Origin: Parabacteroides sp. TM07-1AC | GTDB taxonomy: Bacteria > Bacteroidota > Bacteroidia > Bacteroidales > Tannerellaceae | Assembly (NCBI RefSeq): GCF_003480915.1 | Contig: NZ_QUKD01000002.1 | Location: 552,091-616,090 of the forward strand | DNA: 64,000 bases | Direction of reading: 5' to 3' | Shown here: positions 61,025-64,000 of the stretch, one piece after another | How positions within the stretch are numbered: the stretch's first letter is position 1 | Layout: each line of letters starts with the position of its first letter | The notes under the pieces: model-generated | What the model saw: only the letters and a program-made list of their open reading frames with translations | What the model was told of the DNA's origin: nothing | Database searches by the model: none | Position numbers and translations under genes: made by a program

Positions 61025-63550
61025 TTATTCTCCAATAAGAGAAACTTGTCCTGAAGCCGTTTCCAATCCGGTATTTTCCATTTGTATCTGTAGCTCTACA
61101 CCGTTATTCCCACGAATATCATCCGATAAGGTTACCGGATAAACGATTCTCAATTTATCTCCGTGCAGGATTTCTTCTGAAGTATCGTCTATCAGCACTT
61201 TTCCATCTGCGACCAGTTTCAAACGGGAGCAAACGACCGAACTTTTCCCGGCTTTCTTTTCTATTCGAACAGCCGATAGTTTATCCAGCCTGTCTGCCGG
61301 AATCTGAAATGATATGATTTCTGTCTTTTTAGCACCTACCGTCCATGATCCCAACTGACCTTTTTTCCCATCAGGTATTAAAGAAGGAGTTATAAATGCA
61401 GCATAATCAACCAGTGAACGGGCTGTATTTACGATGTCGGCAGGAGGTGTCTGTGGAGAACAACCTTCCGATTCGACCCAGGTCTTCTCCCATTCGGCAA
61501 AGTTAAAACGAGTACCTGTTTTTCTGCTTGCGAAATAATGTTTCCAACGCGGCAAATAATAGTCACGGATCAAACCTGACCAGACACGGGCGGAGTAATC
61601 ATCTACCGGAGGTCCCCAGATCGTGACGATACGCTTCGCATTTCTTTCATATTGTTTATGTTGTTCAGGAGTTACAGCCTGCTTATGGGCAAAGTCGATC
61701 CAACGCTCCAAACGTAATGTCGGATGAATAGATAACAGAGCATCCATTCCCGTCAGTATATATTCAAAATCCTTTTCAAATTTTACGGCACGCACCGTAT
61801 CTCCTATTTCATACTGCCAGTCTATTGCCTTCACCAACAATTCAGCCTTTCCTCCCAGGTAAAGGGCTGTAAACTCCGAAAGGTCTGCCAAATAAAGAGG
61901 GTTATCTTTCAGCTGACCAGAAGCACTGACAAAAGATTCCAATGCCTTGAAAAACGATTCACTTATATTGATTGAACCGTTCCGAACTGTCCCCGGACGC
62001 AACTGCCAATTGTAGCGAGGATGGTCGGTAAATGTCCCATAGACAGATTCTAGCAACGCATCCCAACATTTACGAACGGCTGTCGGATAGCCTCCATAAC
62101 GGTTATAAGAATACTCCTTCAACCATTCATGAATATTAATCTCTTTATCCGACCAGCCAGCATCAGACAATAATTCATAGATGACTTCATTGTTTTCTAT
62201 TCCTTCAGGTGCCATTCCGTGAGCCTTCAAACGCCCTTTATTTGGAGAAGACAGGGCTTCCAAATGACCGTTTGCATAAAAGTCCAATACTCCAGTCATA
62301 CCGGTTTTTCCTCCCATATTCGGAATGACACTATATACCCAAGGCTTGTTATAGAAACCTTTATAGAACTCCCAGTTCACTTCCGATTTCCAAAAATGCT
62401 TATTATAATCTACTGCTAAATCCAACAAAAGCATTTTGTTATCCGGAACTTTAGAAACCAAAGCTCCTAACGTTTCATAATCCCAGATATCCCTTTGGTA
62501 ACCAAACATCCAACCCTGCATCGTCCAAACCGCATTCGGATTACCTTTGCGAATAGACTGATACACTTTGTCGCCGTAAGAGGCAAGCAGTTCGTAACGC
62601 TCTTTAGAACCTTTAGCCGGGAAAGGAATATCCATCTCGTTAAAGCTGTCCACCAGGTAGTGTTCATTAGCTCCAAATTCTTTTTCCCATTCACGAATAA
62701 AGGCTGTTCCGATCTGAGAGAACAAAGGTTCTTCCGGAGAGATCATCCAGTTACAGAAAGCACCTCCCCAATGCGTCTGGATAATTTCCAGATCAGGATA
62801 GATACGTTTAAAGGCTTCCGGTATAAAACCCGGGAAACCGGGACAAATGGGTTTCATACCCAACTCTTTCATCCGTTTTAATATTTTGTGCTGCAAAGCG
62901 ATTTGCTGACGATGCCAGTCCTCATTCAACGGACCGTCAATACCACTTATATTCCCCATCCGCATCCAGGGTAAATGAGCCGGACCTACAAAATAATGAT
63001 TTATCTCATCATCCGTCAGTCCCATCTTTTTCCATACACGGGCTAAGATCGCTTCATAACCAACCAACGCCAAGGGCATATCAATACCATGCAATGCCAT
63101 CCAATCTATCTCTTTCTCCCAACGTGCCCAGTCCCAGTAAGGCATGGAATATCCATAAACTACCACATTACACATAAAATGGTTTTCAAAAGGAGAAACG
63201 ACTCGTTTCAAGGGACTCTCTTTCAGCTCCTCAGGAAATCGAACATTATTTCCGGACCAACTATAAATACCGAACCGGTTACTTTTAATAAAATCATAAA
63301 AGCCCCGACAAAGTGCAACCGGACTGCTTCCCTCTATCTTCAAAACTCCCTTGTCGACCTCATACTGAAAGAAAGTCTTTCCTTCCGACTTCTTCTTATT
63401 CGACTTCAACACAAAGGAAACCGGCAAATCAGACTCTCCTGTAACCCGTTCAATCACTTTATAAGCCTCTTCCAACGATTTCTTTTCTCCCAACATCGAC
63501 TGCTGGGCAAAAAACAATAGACAAATGCCCAAAAATAAGATTCGTTTCAT
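61025..63550 (-). CDS. GH89 alpha-N-acetylglucosaminidase
   Basis: This 841-residue exported enzyme (signal MKRILFLGICLLFFAQQSML) is homologous to human NAGLU, which removes terminal alpha-linked GlcNAc from heparan sulfate or mucin-type glycans. The N-terminal domain is followed by the TIM barrel beginning NHFMCNVVVYGYSMPYWDWA. The catalytic acids lie in VDSFNEMDIPFPAKG and GMAPEGIENNEVIYELL. An all-helical C-terminal domain and a final beta-sandwich extension are present. Upstream, 15 bp away, is an acyltransferase related to the next human lysosomal enzyme, HGSNAT. Confidence 0.93.
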   Translation of the reverse strand: MKRILFLGICLLFFAQQSMLGEKKSLEEAYKVIERVTGESDLPVSFVLKSNKKKSEGKTFFQYEVDKGVLKIEGSSPVALCRGFYDFIKSNRFGIYSWSGNNVRFPEELKESPLKRVVSPFENHFMCNVVVYGYSMPYWDWARWEKEIDWMALHGIDMPLALVGYEAILARVWKKMGLTDDEINHYFVGPAHLPWMRMGNISGIDGPLNEDWHRQQIALQHKILKRMKELGMKPICPGFPGFIPEAFKRIYPDLEIIQTHWGGAFCNWMISPEEPLFSQIGTAFIREWEKEFGANEHYLVDSFNEMDIPFPAKGSKERYELLASYGDKVYQSIRKGNPNAVWTMQGWMFGYQRDIWDYETLGALVSKVPDNKMLLLDLAVDYNKHFWKSEVNWEFYKGFYNKPWVYSVIPNMGGKTGMTGVLDFYANGHLEALSSPNKGRLKAHGMAPEGIENNEVIYELLSDAGWSDKEINIHEWLKEYSYNRYGGYPTAVRKCWDALLESVYGTFTDHPRYNWQLRPGTVRNGSINISESFFKALESFVSASGQLKDNPLYLADLSEFTALYLGGKAELLVKAIDWQYEIGDTVRAVKFEKDFEYILTGMDALLSIHPTLRLERWIDFAHKQAVTPEQHKQYERNAKRIVTIWGPPVDDYSARVWSGLIRDYYLPRWKHYFASRKTGTRFNFAEWEKTWVESEGCSPQTPPADIVNTARSLVDYAAFITPSLIPDGKKGQLGSWTVGAKKTEIISFQIPADRLDKLSAVRIEKKAGKSSVVCSRLKLVADGKVLIDDTSEEILHGDKLRIVYPVTLSDDIRGNNGVELQIQMENTGLETASGQVSLIGE

Positions 63551-63565
63551 ATATACATTTATGAT

Positions 63566-64000
63566 TTATACTTTCAAATAGATTTTGTTCTTATAACAAT
63601 AGTGCAAAATTAAGAAAATCATGAACACATGGCCAAACTCAAACAAGACAGGATAATAGTCACCCAAATAGTACTTAAACCCATGTAACCAATATTCTCT
63701 TAATGATACCGCATTCATGGTATTATAAAGCATATAAGCCAAAATGGAATTCATACCATAAATCTTTAACCATTTCAAATATTTTCCTCGCTTACAAACA
63801 TCAACCCAATAATAAAAGAGAAACATCAATAAAATAGATATTCCAGATGACAAAAACATCATCGAACTCGTCCACAATCGTTTAATAACAGGCTCCACAA
63901 AAGAAAGTCCTCCGGCAATAAGCAGACTAACCACACCCGCTATTCCCAAAACCCTCAATTTCTGCTTACTGGAAATATCCGCTTTTAACACACAACCGGT
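63566..64000 (-). CDS. HGSNAT-like membrane acyltransferase (DUF5009 type), 3' part only
   Basis: The frame is open to the right window edge, so only the C-terminal 145 or so residues are visible and the start is missing. Four membrane helices are seen (IAGVVSLLIAGGLSFV, MMFLSSGISILLMFLFYYW, MNSILAYMLYNTMNAV, LFEFGHVFMIFLILHYC). PVIKRLWTSSMMFLSSG is the typical end signature of DUF5009/heparan-alpha-glucosaminide N-acetyltransferase proteins. The catalytic His lies outside the window. It is 15 bp before the GH89 gene, so they are an operon. Confidence 0.85.
   Translation of the reverse strand, partial: TGCVLKADISSKQKLRVLGIAGVVSLLIAGGLSFVEPVIKRLWTSSMMFLSSGISILLMFLFYYWVDVCKRGKYLKWLKIYGMNSILAYMLYNTMNAVSLREYWLHGFKYYLGDYYPVLFEFGHVFMIFLILHYCYKNKIYLKV

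Overview
The window comes from a member of the Bacteroidales, most likely the genus Parabacteroides. The supporting features are SusC/SusD pairs, FecR/ECF sigma pairs, promoters of the TAnnTTTG (-7) type, a type III glutamine synthetase, a Na+/H+-type membrane pyrophosphatase, and two large secreted proteins with the C-terminal domain known as DUF6383, which is typical of Parabacteroides. The species is an inference. No rRNA, CRISPR array, insertion sequence or phage was seen. One tRNA (Leu, CAG) is present.

Layout, left to right. 1-7.96 kb: a glycan-utilisation locus on the minus strand (ECF sigma, FecR, SusC with an STN signalling domain, SusD, start of a GH2 enzyme cut by the window edge). 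8.6-11.9 kb: a second ECF sigma gene overlapping a TonB-like membrane protein, divergent from a von Willebrand A protein that shares a short motif with it. 12.4-16.3 kb: rluA-type pseudouridine synthase, DsbD-like reductase, MazG. 16.4-17.9 kb: ECF sigma / anti-sigma / Spy-like periplasmic protein. 18.0-23.2 kb: tRNA-Leu, a decayed GH92 tail, the first DUF6383 protein, an AraC regulator. 23.3-34.4 kb: groESL, GH30, hisS, small membrane proteins, a Zn peptidase, purA, fur, a DNA alkylation repair protein, an M49 peptidase. 34.6-43.6 kb: mnmA, a damaged toxin-antitoxin pair, an operator-controlled three-gene membrane/regulator operon, prs, GH13, a patatin-like lipase and hppA.

43.6-48.5 kb is an accessory block: a VirE/primase-like ATPase, an HU-like protein, a glucosaminidase, a translationally coupled 30-residue peptide and a DUF4248 protein, with many inverted repeats. 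48.7-52.2 kb holds the second DUF6383 gene. Its promoter lies between 32-bp inverted repeats (30 of 32 identical) and looks like an invertible ON/OFF switch, drawn here in the ON orientation. Small ORFs and glnN follow. 55.3-64 kb, all on the minus strand: an HGSNAT-like acyltransferase (partial), GH89 alpha-N-acetylglucosaminidase, GH120 beta-xylosidase, and 19 bp after it a four-gene corrinoid methyltransferase operon (two UroD-fold methyltransferases, a corrinoid protein and a MetH-type reactivation protein).

The main leads are the invertible promoter of the surface protein, the corrinoid methyl-transfer operon attached to a xylosidase gene, the sigma/TonB/vWA divergon, a homopolymer frameshift at 48.44 kb, and several strong palindromes not explained by genes.
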